64,000 nt of DNA from Coprinus comatus (lineage: Eukaryota; Basidiomycota; Agaricomycetes; Agaricales; Agaricaceae). Under the pieces are notes generated by a model, which searched no databases, was not told the origin of the DNA, and was given only the letters and a program-made list of their open reading frames with translations. Where the stretch lies: positions 620,001 through 684,000 of the forward strand of contig JAWPGT010000013.1 in NCBI GenBank assembly GCA_034638255.1, in the 5' to 3' direction. Of this stretch, positions 46,435-56,944 are shown one piece after another. The translations under genes and the position numbers were made by a program. Numbering within the stretch: the stretch's first letter is position 1; every line of letters begins with the position of its first letter.

Positions 46435-47366
46435 ATGCTCTCCTTTCAGCACCAGCCGCAAGCTTCAAATGTTGCTCAATCTCAGGTCCAGCAGCAGCAA
46501 CACAATGATAATATGCAGCAGCAACATATTCAGCAGTCTCAGCAGCAGCAGCAACAACAGCAACAACAACAACAACAACAACAACAACAGCAGCAGCAGC
46601 AGCAGCAGCAGCAACCGCAGATTGCTCAGACCATGCGTCTTCGAGAAGACCCCCCACCTATAACGCCTCCTACTCGCAACACCCGCAAGCGCAAGACTCC
46701 ACCTACGGTCATAGATCCCCAGAATCAATCCCAACCTCCGCAGCCCCAACAGCCAATCCAACATGTATTGCCTCCCCCTCATGCCCTCATGCACCCACTC
46801 CAAGGACCACTACCCCCAGGATATCCTTATGCTCCTGGCGATTATACTCCAGGAGGAATTGCTCCGGGGTCAATCCCACCTCATCCTAACATGGGGCAAC
46901 CACCTCAAGCGCCATCCCCGCCATCTCAATCATCCAGTGGGCGAACACTCAGTAATAGCAAACGTGCGGAACAAAACCGAAAAGCACAGCGGGCTTTCAG
47001 GGAACGCCGTGACCAGTATGATCAGTCACCTGTTAAAAGTGTATATATTAACGCATAGTATCCTTTAGACATGTGAAGGCTCTTGAGTCTCGTTCACAGT
47101 TGCTTGATGCAGCATTGGCCTCTGCAGACGAGGCAAATCGACGTTGGGAGGAATGCCGTGCATTAGTTGACCAGCTGCGGATTGAAAATGCAGCGCTGCG
47201 TGCAGCCCTCAATGCACAACATCCTATGGGCCTCCCTCCCGTCATTCCGACGCAGGGAACCAACGGGCCCATTCCTATTTCCAATCAGCCAGCAATGCCA
47301 GGATCAGAAGAGGAGAATGAACAGATTACGGAAGGAGGAGAAGGGACGAAGGATGAGCGGAAATGA
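46435..47366 (+). CDS. Yap/Pap1-type bZIP transcription factor with polyQ
   Basis: This is a DNA-binding activator of the fungal AP-1 class. The N-terminus (MLSFQHQPQASNVAQ) runs into 25 consecutive glutamines, then a Pro-rich region. The basic region is SKRAEQNRKAQRAFRERRDQ, with the NxxAQxxFR signature of Yap/Pap1 factors. An intron at about 47021-47070 separates it from the leucine zipper (HVKALESRSQLLDAALASAD, LVDQLRIENAALRAAL). The C-terminus is short and acidic and lacks the Cys-rich domain (c-CRD) of Yap1, so a redox sensor of the Yap1 kind is unlikely. It diverges from phosphatase copy B with a gap of about 198 bp that holds CACGTG at 46323. Confidence 0.85.
46540..46614 (+). repeat. 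CAG/CAA polyglutamine tract (25 codons)
   Basis: An uninterrupted run of 25 Gln codons, mixing CAA and CAG, near the N-terminus of the bZIP factor. Long reverse-frame Leu runs on the other strand are shadows of it. Confidence 0.95.
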
Positions 47367-47534
47367 TGGACGATAGAGATTATTGTTTAGTTGATCTGTT
47401 AGTGTACGGTGAGAAGCAGGAAGGTGGTGGTAAGTGGAAGACGAGCTCAAAATTGCAGTCGTCGCAGTTATGTAACCATCTTTGTCATGTCGATATGTAT
47501 ATTCTCAACCTGTGTTACGTAAACTTCCTTCACC

Positions 47535-48487
47535 AATGTCTTCTTCGACGCGTCGGAAAGGTAAATCGGACTTTGTTGGCCGAGACAGACGATGAGCTGA
47601 CATGTTTCAGAATCACCATCTGTAGTCAAGGCCTACCTTGTAGCCTACAACGCCTTTTCCACCTTGGGCTGGGCATATGTCCTCCTCAACCTTGTCATTC
47701 ATCTGTTCAACCTCGACGGCCAATCCGATGTTTACATATCCCCTCAAAATCAGTCTGCCTCTGCTACTCTTACAAAACGGCTCTTACAAACCCCCTTGTT
47801 GAACTTCTCACAGTTACAACTCCTATACCAACGCGCCCAGACCGCGTATCTTCGCGTCGGTACTCAAACCACTTTTATCCAAAGTTTTGCAATTCTGGAA
47901 GTAGCACATGTCGCTTTGGGCTGGGTTAGAAGCTCGCTCCCAACAACCGCAGCCCAGGTTGCCAGTCGCTTGTTCCTCGTCTGGGGAATCACAGAACCGT
48001 TCGTCCATGTATGTGCTCATTGCTAAACCCTCCATGTACTATTTAATGACCTTGGTAGACTCGCTCCGTTCCACTCTACGCCACTATGGTCTTTGCATGG
48101 TCCTCTGTCGAGGTCATTCGTTACAGCTTCTACGTTTTCAATCTCATAGGCTTGAACCCTCATATTCTTCTGTGGCTTCGCTACACTGCATTTTATATCC
48201 TGTACCCTCTAGGAGCATCCTCAGAAGCTTCCCTAATTACGCATCCCTCCCCAAGTCTTCGCCTAATCCTGGCTGGCAGCCCTGGACTCAAGACATGTGG
48301 AAACTGACTGATTACTTCCGTGCCCTTTTGTTTCTCACCTGGTGGCCCGGTACGTCGTTTCTCCTCCAAGTTTATCATCGGCTATCCTCTCAACAATCAT
48401 ATAGGGTTATATGTTATGTATACATATATGATTTGTCAGCGTAAGAAAGTCTTGGGTTCCCAAGGCCGGAAGCTCAAGTCAAACTGA
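47535..48487 (+). CDS. PHS1: Very-long-chain 3-hydroxyacyl-CoA dehydratase (PHS1/HACD), apparent frameshift
   Basis: Phs1 dehydrates 3-hydroxyacyl-CoA in very-long-chain fatty acid elongation in the ER, needed for sphingolipids. Multiple TM helices are present. Conserved parts are VKAYLVAYNAFSTLGWAYVL, SFAILEVAHVALGWVRSSL, FLVWGITEPF, WSSVEVIRYSFYVFNLIG and RYTAFYILYPLGASSEA, which holds the catalytic Tyr and Glu. The C-terminus is LPKSSPNPGWQPWTQDMWK, FRALLFLTWWPGLYVMYTYM, ending GRKLKSN at 48487. The first exon is short (MSSSTRRK). Frame 2 must change to frame 1 at about 48237 (CTAATTACG), where one T appears missing from a T run. No intron fits there. Confidence 0.9.
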
Positions 48488-48691
48488 ACTCTGCACTAGG
48501 AGGTGTAGAACAGGTCAGTTTGGACTCTATGTCATCATACGGTATCCGCTTCCATTATATTTACAACACATATATTATCACAAGTATTTACATTTAGAAC
48601 AATCAAATCGTCACTACAAAGATTGAACAAACATTTCGGAATCTCGTACAATAGAGGAAAAATTGAAAACTATTGGAAGTATTCTGGTTGA

Positions 48692-49222
48692 CTATACATG
48701 TCTTTGTAAATACCCAGACTGTCGATCTTTCATGCACAAAGCAGGCGACGGGTCAAAAATGTGTTTGGTTTTCTGGACTGGTTCGCCTATATAGACAGAC
48801 TTGACGGGCAGGCCACCCCTAATTTGTTCATCGTTATGGGGTAACCATCGACCAGTGGTTTTATTCCGCCAATGTTGTGGCGAATACCTGCGGTGCCAGA
48901 TGAATAGGCAAACCCCAACAATGACAATCGACAATGCACCTAGGACTCCTCCTACCACAACCCCCTTCTTAACCCTAGGTGAGTTGTAAGAGTGTTGGGT
49001 TGTATTTGAAGGAGTGGGCCGACCCGATGTTGGGAAGGTTGTTTGAAACGAAAATGTTGAAGTACTCGTCACCACTACGATCTCCGTTATCGTTCTGGTT
49101 GGGCTGAGTGTGGATGCAGTCCTGTCTGGAGTAGGTACTTGTTGGCGAGGCCACACAAGTGCTGCCTGGACCAAAGTTATTGCGAGGAGAAGACTGAATA
49201 GGATTCTGAACATGACTGACAT
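48692..49222 (-). CDS. Mucin-like single-pass membrane protein
   Basis: The ATG at 49222 starts MSVMFRILFSLLLAITLVQA, a signal peptide (the Met at 49213 is also possible). A Ser/Thr-rich stalk (TASTLSPTRTITEIVVVTST, SFQTTFPTSGRPTPS) would be O-mannosylated. The TM helix is GVVVGGVLGALSIVIVGVCL with a WHRRYSPQHWRNKTTG stop-transfer sequence, then a tail of about 60 residues ending YLQRHV at 48692. The architecture resembles fungal cell-wall sensors (Wsc/Mid2-like), without a WSC Cys domain. Function is a guess. Confidence 0.7.
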   Translation of the reverse strand: MSVMFRILFSLLLAITLVQAALVWPRQQVPTPDRTASTLSPTRTITEIVVVTSTSTFSFQTTFPTSGRPTPSNTTQHSYNSPRVKKGVVVGGVLGALSIVIVGVCLFIWHRRYSPQHWRNKTTGRWLPHNDEQIRGGLPVKSVYIGEPVQKTKHIFDPSPALCMKDRQSGYLQRHV

Positions 49223-49516
49223 GGTGTTGAGTGAGCAGGCAGATAAGAATAGTGACCTAGTTTTATTACCCGGTGCGCTCAGGGCCGCAATACAACGCAC
49301 AGTGCCACCATATCCAAAACGATACACCGCAAAGCACTCCGGCCTGTGAGTTTCATGAGTATTTATAAGTATCTATGTAGGTTCTCCTTATCCTTTCCCA
49401 CATGCTCTCAAGAATTGTCAGGGCCCAAACGTTCACGCGCCCATGGTTCGAACTTCGATGTATAAAAGACACGATAATCAACTTGTTTCTATTGCTACCA
49501 ACCTCTCTTTCCCACC

Positions 49517-50415
49517 ATGAGAATACTGTATCACTGCTGGTTTGCTCTAGGATTCCTTGGTTTATTCTACACGAATGCCTTAACTCTAAAACCCCGAGAT
49601 GATGACCTACCAGCACGGCTGCCTTACATTTTTCCCGCTCCTGGAACAAACGAGGTAACGCAACCCTTCAAAATAGATGACCCACAAATGGCGCAACCTC
49701 CTGACCTGTTTCAGATTGCAGATGAAATTCGTGCCAGGCGTACCAATGGTACCCTCTTAGATCTCGATGGAGTCCTGTAAGTCCGCGCAAAAGAAGCTAA
49801 ATTCAAAAAATTCCTCTTACTATTACGATTGTATGTACAAAGATTGAATGCCCCTCTCGTCGCCAGAGGCTGGAACATTCTCGCTGGTGTTATTCGTGAT
49901 CAGAATTCACTGCCTGGCGATATGCGAGAGTTATTCGTAAGTAATTTATCTCGTTCAAAACACTGTAAACATATCCATGACGTTATTCAGATCCTTCGTG
50001 TTGCTGTACTCAACGAGGCAGCTTATGAATGGTATTTCTTTTCTTTAACGAAAAAGGAAAGGCACCAACTAATCATTGTTCAACATATTCAAGGCTACAA
50101 CATGAGTCTGTAGGGCGTGCTGAAGGGCTCAACGATGAACAGTTGACTGCTATCCGCCTTACCCCTGCTTTTGCATCACCTTTCTCAGCCAAAACACTGG
50201 GTCCTTCACTAACTGCCGCACTTGAATTTTGTGATTGGATCACAGTGAAGGTCAAAGTGCCAGACAATGTGTTCACCAACCTGCGGAATTTTCTTACTGA
50301 TCAACAAATGGTTGAAGCAACAGCAACAGCTGGCTTCTACAATCTTGTCAGTCGGTTTGTCGAAGCATTGAATGTTGATGAAAAAATGAATACCATGGTA
50401 CCAATTCCGAAGTAA
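49517..50415 (+). CDS. Secreted carboxymuconolactone decarboxylase/AhpD-like protein
   Basis: A signal peptide (MRILYHCWFALGFLGLFYTN) is followed by a short region KPRDDDLPARLPYIFPAPG and then a CMD/AhpD-type helical domain (LLNAPLVARGWNILAGVIRD, PGDMRELFILRVAVLNEAAY, HESVGRAEGLNDEQLTAIR). The C-terminal half continues the fold (FTNLRNFLTDQQMVEATATA, GFYNLVSRFVEALNV). About four introns; the first joins at 49779 to ATTGAATG. The AhpD CxxC redox pair is absent: the helix that would carry it reads LNEAAYEW. So it is not a peroxiredoxin reductase of the classical kind. A secreted lactonase- or decarboxylase-like role is inferred only from fold. Confidence 0.75.
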
Positions 50416-50589
50416 CATTATATACTATAACTATGTATACCATTTCATTCAAGCTCCTAGTATATAACAGATACAATACAACTACATCGATGCGCTAGTA
50501 ATGATTCAACTCCTAGAGGTACTAGATAAATAAGAAATAACAAGAGAAAAAATAGTCCTAAAAGTCTTGAAAAAAGACTGATGTGCCAT

Positions 50590-52940
50590 CTAGCTTGTAA
50601 CTCCATTTGATTCAGAAGCATCTTGTTCCTGAGTCCACAATTTTGGCTTGGCTCTAACTTGAATGTTTTCGAAAGGTGTAGATTGTGTGAGCTGAATACA
50701 ATCCCTCGTACCGAGAACAAGGAGCTCAAAGAAGAAAGAACTCGCGGCCCTTCTAGTAGCCTAATAACTGAATTAGTATTTGCCCTCCGTGTCCACACTT
50801 CTAACTCACTTTGTCTGACATTTGTTGAAAGCTTAACGTTTTCTCTGTATCTTGGACAGTGGGTTCCAGTTCTTTACGAACAAGAGCGATGGCTTTCACC
50901 GTGTTTTTGCTGTAACCCTTGCCTTCGTCAACGACGTCATCCACCTCGCTTTCAGCCTGAATTTGCGTTACACTTTGATGTTGAATGGGTCTAGGATCGA
51001 ATACTGCAATAGGACAATTGACATCAGCATATTTTTCCTCCATTTCATCCTCTGGCATGTAGCCTTCGGGTCCAGGCGTTGATAGTTCAGTGAGTTCAGA
51101 GGGAGCAGTCGATCGTCCGCGATCAAAGCCAAGTTGTATTGAGCCAACATCGAGATCCTTTGGGTCAAGTTGTATATTGTCCATAGTCTGATCATGTATC
51201 GCAAAGTGATCGTCTGGGAATATACCATCTCGGTCCAAAATATCACTTCCAAGTGCAATACTTGGCGCCAAGCTTGCAGCACGACGGGCATGTTCGATCT
51301 CGTTGTCTTCATTCTCTTGTTGATCGTACAACCTGGTGCGTTTCCTGGGACTCTTGTCAGGGGTCTCACCTCGACGTTTGTTGGCGTTGGGTTGACGAAT
51401 TGGTCGCAAGAAGAGATCGACCAGTTCAGGGGAAAGGCCTGGAGGAGCTGCACAGAAGAAGATACCGACGGGTGTGCTCTTAACTGGAAGGAAGTGATTG
51501 AGAGGATCTTCCCGAATTTCCCTTAACCTCATGACTGTTGACGATCGAGGTAAAAAGTGTTGTTCAGTAGTGATGTCGCTGACATCTTGGGTAATTGGTG
51601 CTCCGAATCCTGCTTGGCCTCGACCATTAGCAGCATCTGGAAATTCAGTAACTTCATCTATAATTTGTTTCTTCTCTTTCAGCTTGCGTTTTGCTTTCGT
51701 TGGACCATGGGCCTCGATCTCGATCTCAGGGATATCAGCGGCAGGTGGTGGAGTTTCGGGAGGTTCAGAAAGAGGGGAGGCTGATGATATATGTCAGCTA
51801 TTGGCTAGAAAGACAACTAAATGAACTCACATTCCCGAGAGAGTGTCATTATTTGATCTGGCGTCTTAGCAACAAGGTCTGTGGCAAGAGGCTCATCAAA
51901 ACTAATGCCAAAATCGGCCAAGTCTACACCTGTTGCATCCGGAAAATCGATTTCCATGTCTGCATTAAGCGGAATTTCAGACGGGGCTCTGCTTCCGGTT
52001 CTATGTGACATGAGGTCAATGTCCATGTCGAGGGTATGCTTCCCGCCCAACAAATGAGAGCCCACCGACTCAGCGCGACTGGCAGCGTCGCGTCCTACTC
52101 CTATACTACCGTCTACGCTCATGAGTTCGTCGCCATTCATTTCTGACATTGTCTGCGGCTCATCACCCCAGTTGATTCCCAAGTCAACATCGTTGAAATC
52201 CTGCGAGCCAATGCCATCCGCTGGACCGAGGTCGAAAGGATCAGTGAGGTCAAATTGTTGGAAATCATCCGCAGTTCGCAAGGTGATATCATCTATGCGG
52301 GCTTGGTGTTGTCCTGCTAGTTGTAAAGGCCGGTCCTCAAAGTCAACCCCCCTGTGCAGAAAAAGAGGGTGAGGTCCGTTCTTGTAAGCTCCGGAAGTAT
52401 AGACTATACCAGTTAACGTCAGGGAGGAGCAAATCGATGTCAAGATTATTCTCTTGAAGCGTAATGGCTGTTTTGTTGACAATGAGTTGATCTTCGGTCA
52501 TGTCAACAACACCTGGACGAAAGGCCTAAAGGACAAAAGTCAGGAACAATGATTTCTAATACTCTTGAGACCCACCATTTTTATCTTTAAAAGGGCTTCG
52601 TTGCAGTCATCCAACAGATATTTGGCTTTTCGACTATAAATGCGAACAACGCCCAGAAGCAGCTGGCCACTCAAGCGCAAGGCCATAACTTCAATCTCTT
52701 GTCCCATAATAGCATCTATTGCAAGGTGAGGCATAGTTTAAGAGCATATGTAGAGAAATGGCATACCGACGGATTCTTCAATATCAGTCTGCAGAGTTTG
52801 GGTCTTGGATAGTTTGCGCTCCATGTGTGCAGCAAGCCATACTTTCCCAAGTGGACCCCGCCGAGATAGTATTGACTCTGAATAGAACTAAAAAGACGAT
52901 GAGCAGGGGGCAGTTGAGCTTAAAGAATTGGACTTGCCAT
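50590..52940 (-). CDS. RAD21: Cohesin kleisin subunit Rad21/Scc1
   Basis: Rad21 closes the Smc1-Smc3 ring and is cut by separase at anaphase. The first coding exon is only ATG (52940-52938). A 50-nt GC-AG intron (52937-52888) leads to [20 protein letters not shown], the kleisin N-terminal domain. [40 protein letters not shown] and [12 protein letters not shown] follow. The long acidic middle holds SIGVGRD (52107-52087), a separase-site-like motif lacking the usual Glu. The C-terminal winged helix ([34 protein letters not shown]) ends at 50590. About five introns. It diverges from the PPR gene with a 77-bp gap. Confidence 0.93.
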
Positions 52941-53017
52941 GGCTCGCGTCGAAGGTTGAACAACACGCTCAACTGCAATCTAACATGTGACAGACCGTGA
53001 CGCAGTGACAGGCATCC

Positions 53018-54715
53018 ATGTTTTCAGCTAAGCCTACACACAGAATAGCTGCAGTTCTACCAGCACACATCAGGCTCGCTTCTACGCTGGAGCAGTCGTC
53101 CCTTCAACGCCCATTCTCAGGAACACATCAGAACAGATATGCTGTCCAGTTTCTCTCCAAAGGCACCCGTGCTCAGTATGCATCTTGTCTCTCAGCAGCT
53201 GCAAAAATGAAAAACGAAGGAATCAAGCCCAATCTGCTCATTTACAACGCCATGTTGGCTGCTGCGGCAGAAGATGGCTTCTGGCTTGATGCGTGGTCCA
53301 TCCTAGATGACATGCTGCTCATGGGCATCCGTCCAAATGCCATGACTTTTAATCATCTCATTCACGTGCGTCTACTTTCCTTCTTCTACAAACCTGGCTC
53401 AATAATACCTCAGGCAGTCCGATTCAAACACAAGCACCATGTCTCCAGGGTGCTGAAGAAAATGGAAACATGTGCTACGAAACCTAATGCTCAAACCTGG
53501 AGTTTCATCATTACACGGTATGCTGCAGAAAGAAACCTTGAAGCAGCCATTCGCCATCTCCTCTCCGCCCCTCAACATGATATTATTCCCGACCTCCAGG
53601 CTGCACAGTCCGTTATCATTCTTGCAGCACGCAATAACCACGCACGCCTTGCACTTGACCTGGCTGGCTGGTTCGAACAAATTTCAACACGGCGGTTGGA
53701 GAAGACAGTTTGGGTCAATTGCTTGATTGCAGCCGCCGAAACCTCATACGTATGTATCCTACAATTTTGCAGGAAATGTACATTTAATTAATTGTATCAG
53801 ATTGATGGTATACTCAAATGCTGGAATGTCATCACACAACATTTCAAAACATTACTCGATCAAGGCTTATGCGTCTCAATTCTGAACGCAGCTGCGCGAC
53901 ATGGCCAGCCTCAGTTGGCAACAGAAGTTTTACAGATGCTACAAAATCTTAACATTCCTCCTCAGGAACATCACTTTGCTGCAATCGTGGAAGCATTCAG
54001 TCGACAAGGCCAAATTAAGGAAGCCATTCTTGTAGTCGATTCGATGAATACATCAGGCATAACAGTCAGTCTTGCGACAACTAGACCAATTTCTGAACGT
54101 ATTCAAGGGGACTCTGGGACTCTCGACTCCGGGTGGAAATTAATTCACGACATGTTCAAGGAAGGTCGGCAATTGGATATTTCCATACCTCGCGCTTTCA
54201 TTGATGCTGTTGTCCGGCATGGAGATCTGCCGCGCGCTGTTTCCGTCTACAAAATGCTCCCAGAGATGAATATTTCACCAGATCTACCAACATACAATCT
54301 TCTCCTTCAAGGTTGCATCCGAGCCGCTAATCGTGGAATGGGCGATACTCTTTTGGCTGACGTCAAGGCCGCCAAAATCAAACCGGATCAAGTCACATAT
54401 GAATGCATGATCCGTCTATGTCTTACCCAAACTAACTACGAAGATGCATTCTTTTATCTGGAAGAGATGAAGGCGGCTGGTTTCAAACCTTCTGCATCTT
54501 TATACATAACGATGGTGGATAAATGTCTTGCCTGCAATGATTTGCGGTATGAGATTGCAGTTCAAGAGATGGTTGAATGTGGGTATGACACACCAAAATC
54601 TCTGAAGGATGGTATCTCAAACTCCAATACAAATCGCAATATCTCTCCAACCCTTGGTCTAAGCGAAGCGGAACGACAATTCATTGAGAGAGGTGGATTA
54701 GTTCATGATGCATAG
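53018..54715 (+). CDS. Mitochondrial pentatricopeptide repeat (PPR) protein
   Basis: A Ser/Arg-rich N-terminus (MFSAKPTHRIAAVLPAHIRL) looks like a mitochondrial targeting sequence. PPR motifs follow, for example NLLIYNAMLAAAAEDGFWLD, AWSILDDMLLMGIRPNAMTF, KPNAQTWSFIITRYA, PDLPTYNLLLQGCIRAANRG, IKPDQVTYECMIRLCLTQTN, YEDAFFYLEEMKAAGFKPSA. Two introns break the frame, near 53367-53410 and 53752-53797. PPR proteins bind organelle RNA, so a role in mitochondrial mRNA stability or translation is expected. The target is unknown. The ATG is 77 bp from the RAD21 ATG on the other strand. Confidence 0.85.
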
Positions 54716-55069
54716 TTTGCTCTACATAATACTTTGTTAGGATCACATGATAATACTACATAATGCCATGACGTTATTCATCGTTGGTTGCGACTCGTTC
54801 TCATTTTTGCAGTGGTTTCGGTCGTGTTCTGCTCCCCGAATCCGCAGACATGGATACACGATCTGTTACCTGGTCAGTGCTAGGAACAACGCCTATTAAC
54901 ATGCTTACCAAGTTTTTCTTTTACATGCAGTCCTATTTGCAGCAGAAACGTCCGCTCATACCTTATTAATACACACATCGACGCTGGCTGCACCGACGCT
55001 ACAGTAATACCGAATAAATCACCCAGTCTGGAGTCTGGCTCTCAATCAAAAGTCTCAAGGACCCCTATC
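54716..55069. other. Intergenic region, PPR to MGS1
   Basis: These 354 bp lie between genes on the same strand and presumably hold the PPR 3' UTR and the MGS1 promoter. An open frame at 54784-54969 has no domain and is not supported. Confidence 0.45.
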
Positions 55070-56886
55070 ATGTACAAAAAACCTCCCAAATCAACATCTG
55101 GGCATTTGGCGCCTATCTTTACCAGTGGAAATGTTGTTTCCAAACGAACGGCCGAGGTTGATTCTCCGACGCCAGTTGCCAAACGTCAAAAGTCTAGAAG
55201 TGGGAAGGTTGCTTTGCCCTTTGCTGAAAGGCTCAGACCGAGACAGTTTTCGGACTTCATAGGTCAGACGCACTTGACAGAACCAGGCTCGTTGATTTCA
55301 ACAATGCTTATGAAGAATGCATGTTGGTCCATCATCCTTTGGGGCCCTCCCGGGTATTCCATTTCCATTTCGTTAATAACCACCCAAGTAACCATATGGT
55401 CAGATGTGGCAAAACCACTCTAGCGAAACTGATTGCGGATAAGAGCGATGCAATATTTAAAGAATTGAGTGCTACAGCTTCAGGTGTAAACGAAGTCAAG
55501 AGCATTGTAGACGAAGCGAAGAAGTCCCTTGCATTGTTGAACAGGTACTTGCGCCATCTAACCCGTGATGACAATACTAATAAGTGTACTTCTAGGAGAA
55601 CAATCTTGTTTCTTGACGAGATCCATCGATTCAATAGGACACAACAGGTGAGACTTGGGGGATTGCTGGAATACTCCTAACACGAACACTCCAGGACATC
55701 TTCCTTCCATTCATTGAACAGGGCCAGGTTCAGGTAAGTAAGAGCTACGTAAAACACAAAATAGCTTATAATCCCCACTACAGCTCATTGGCGCAACGAC
55801 TGAGAATCCATCCTTCCGTCTTACGGGGGCATTGTTAAGTCGATGCAGGTAGCTATGTTGACATTGATCATATAATTTTATTCAGAAGCATAATATCTAG
55901 GGTACTTCGGCTTGAAGCTCTGTCAGAGCCGCATATGACAAAACTATTGACACAGGCTTTACAACAACCAGAGGTTAATGACCAACCAACTGGAGAAGCT
56001 GGATTGGAAAGTAGACCGGAATCGCAGTTCGAGGTCCCTCCCACAATTCTTTCCAGTATTGTTTCAATGGCAGCCGGAGATGCAAGAACTGCACTGTCTC
56101 TTCTTGAAGTTGCCTTGCATTGTCCAAAAGGAACCGGAGAAAAACAGATTTTGGGTGCACTCAAGCAATCGCTAACGGTTTCATACGATCGAACCGGAGA
56201 AGATCACTATGATTTCATTTCTGCTCTGCACAAGAGTGTTCGTGGGGGTTATGGCAGCGCTGCTATGTACTGGCTGGCAAGAATGTTGACGGCAGGAGAG
56301 GACCCAATTTTTATTGCTCGGCGGATGGTCGTATGTGCAAGCGAAGACATTGGTTTGGCAGATGCCCATGCGCTCCCTCTGGTAAGAGCAGAGAATTGGT
56401 ATCACTATACTCGACTCACAGAGAAGTGAAGGCCATGGCCGCTCTTCAGGCCTGCCAAGTGATTGGGATGCCAGAATGCCGAATCAATCTCGCCCATCTG
56501 GTCGCCTACCTGTCCGAAGCACCTAAGTCTACACGCGCCTACGAAGCATACAAACAAGCTGAGGTAGCTGCAAAGCAAACCGCCAGTGCACCCGTCCCCA
56601 TGCAGATTCGTAACGCACCAACTAAGTTGTTGGAGGATATGGGTTATGGAAAGAACTACCACTATAATCCCGACTATAGGCTGGTATTTTTTCGCTTATG
56701 TTTCAACAAGGCGTTGACAGTGCAAATAGACATCCAGTGTATAATCAATACCTACCAACAGAGGTGGACGGTCAACATATTCTGCTGAAGGAGGGAGATG
56801 AAAGTAGAAAAGTATGGGATGAAGGAGCACTGTGCGAATGGGAAAAGGAATGGAATGAGGGAAGGAAGTGGGATGGGCGTGCTTAG
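55070..56886 (+). CDS. MGS1: Mgs1/WRNIP1 AAA+ ATPase
   Basis: Mgs1 is a clamp-loader-like ATPase of the RarA/WRNIP1 class that maintains replication forks. The N-terminus is basic. The AAA core reads PFAERLRPRQFSDFIGQTHL, WSIILWGPPG joined to CGKTTLAKLIA (Walker A, across an intron at about 55355-55405), FLDEIHRFNRTQQDIFLPF (Walker B), LIGATTENPSFRLTGALLSR (sensor 1) and AAGDARTALSLLEVA (sensor 2). The C-terminal family domain follows (SVRGGYGSAAMYWLARMLTA, GEDPIFIARRMVVCASEDIG, YNQYLPTE). It ends at 56886. The UBZ zinc finger of animal WRNIP1 is absent, as in yeast. About eight introns. The next gene starts 58 bp downstream. Confidence 0.94.
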
Positions 56887-56944
56887 TCAGCAGGTATCAT
56901 TAATCAGTGTGTTGGTTGTTGGGCGTTGGTACATAGTAATCGAC

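Noticed and set aside
46409..46803. Minus-strand frames full of Leu, Ala and Val opposite the polyQ tract
   Set aside because: Complements of CAG/CAA repeats; the plus-strand bZIP is clearly the gene.
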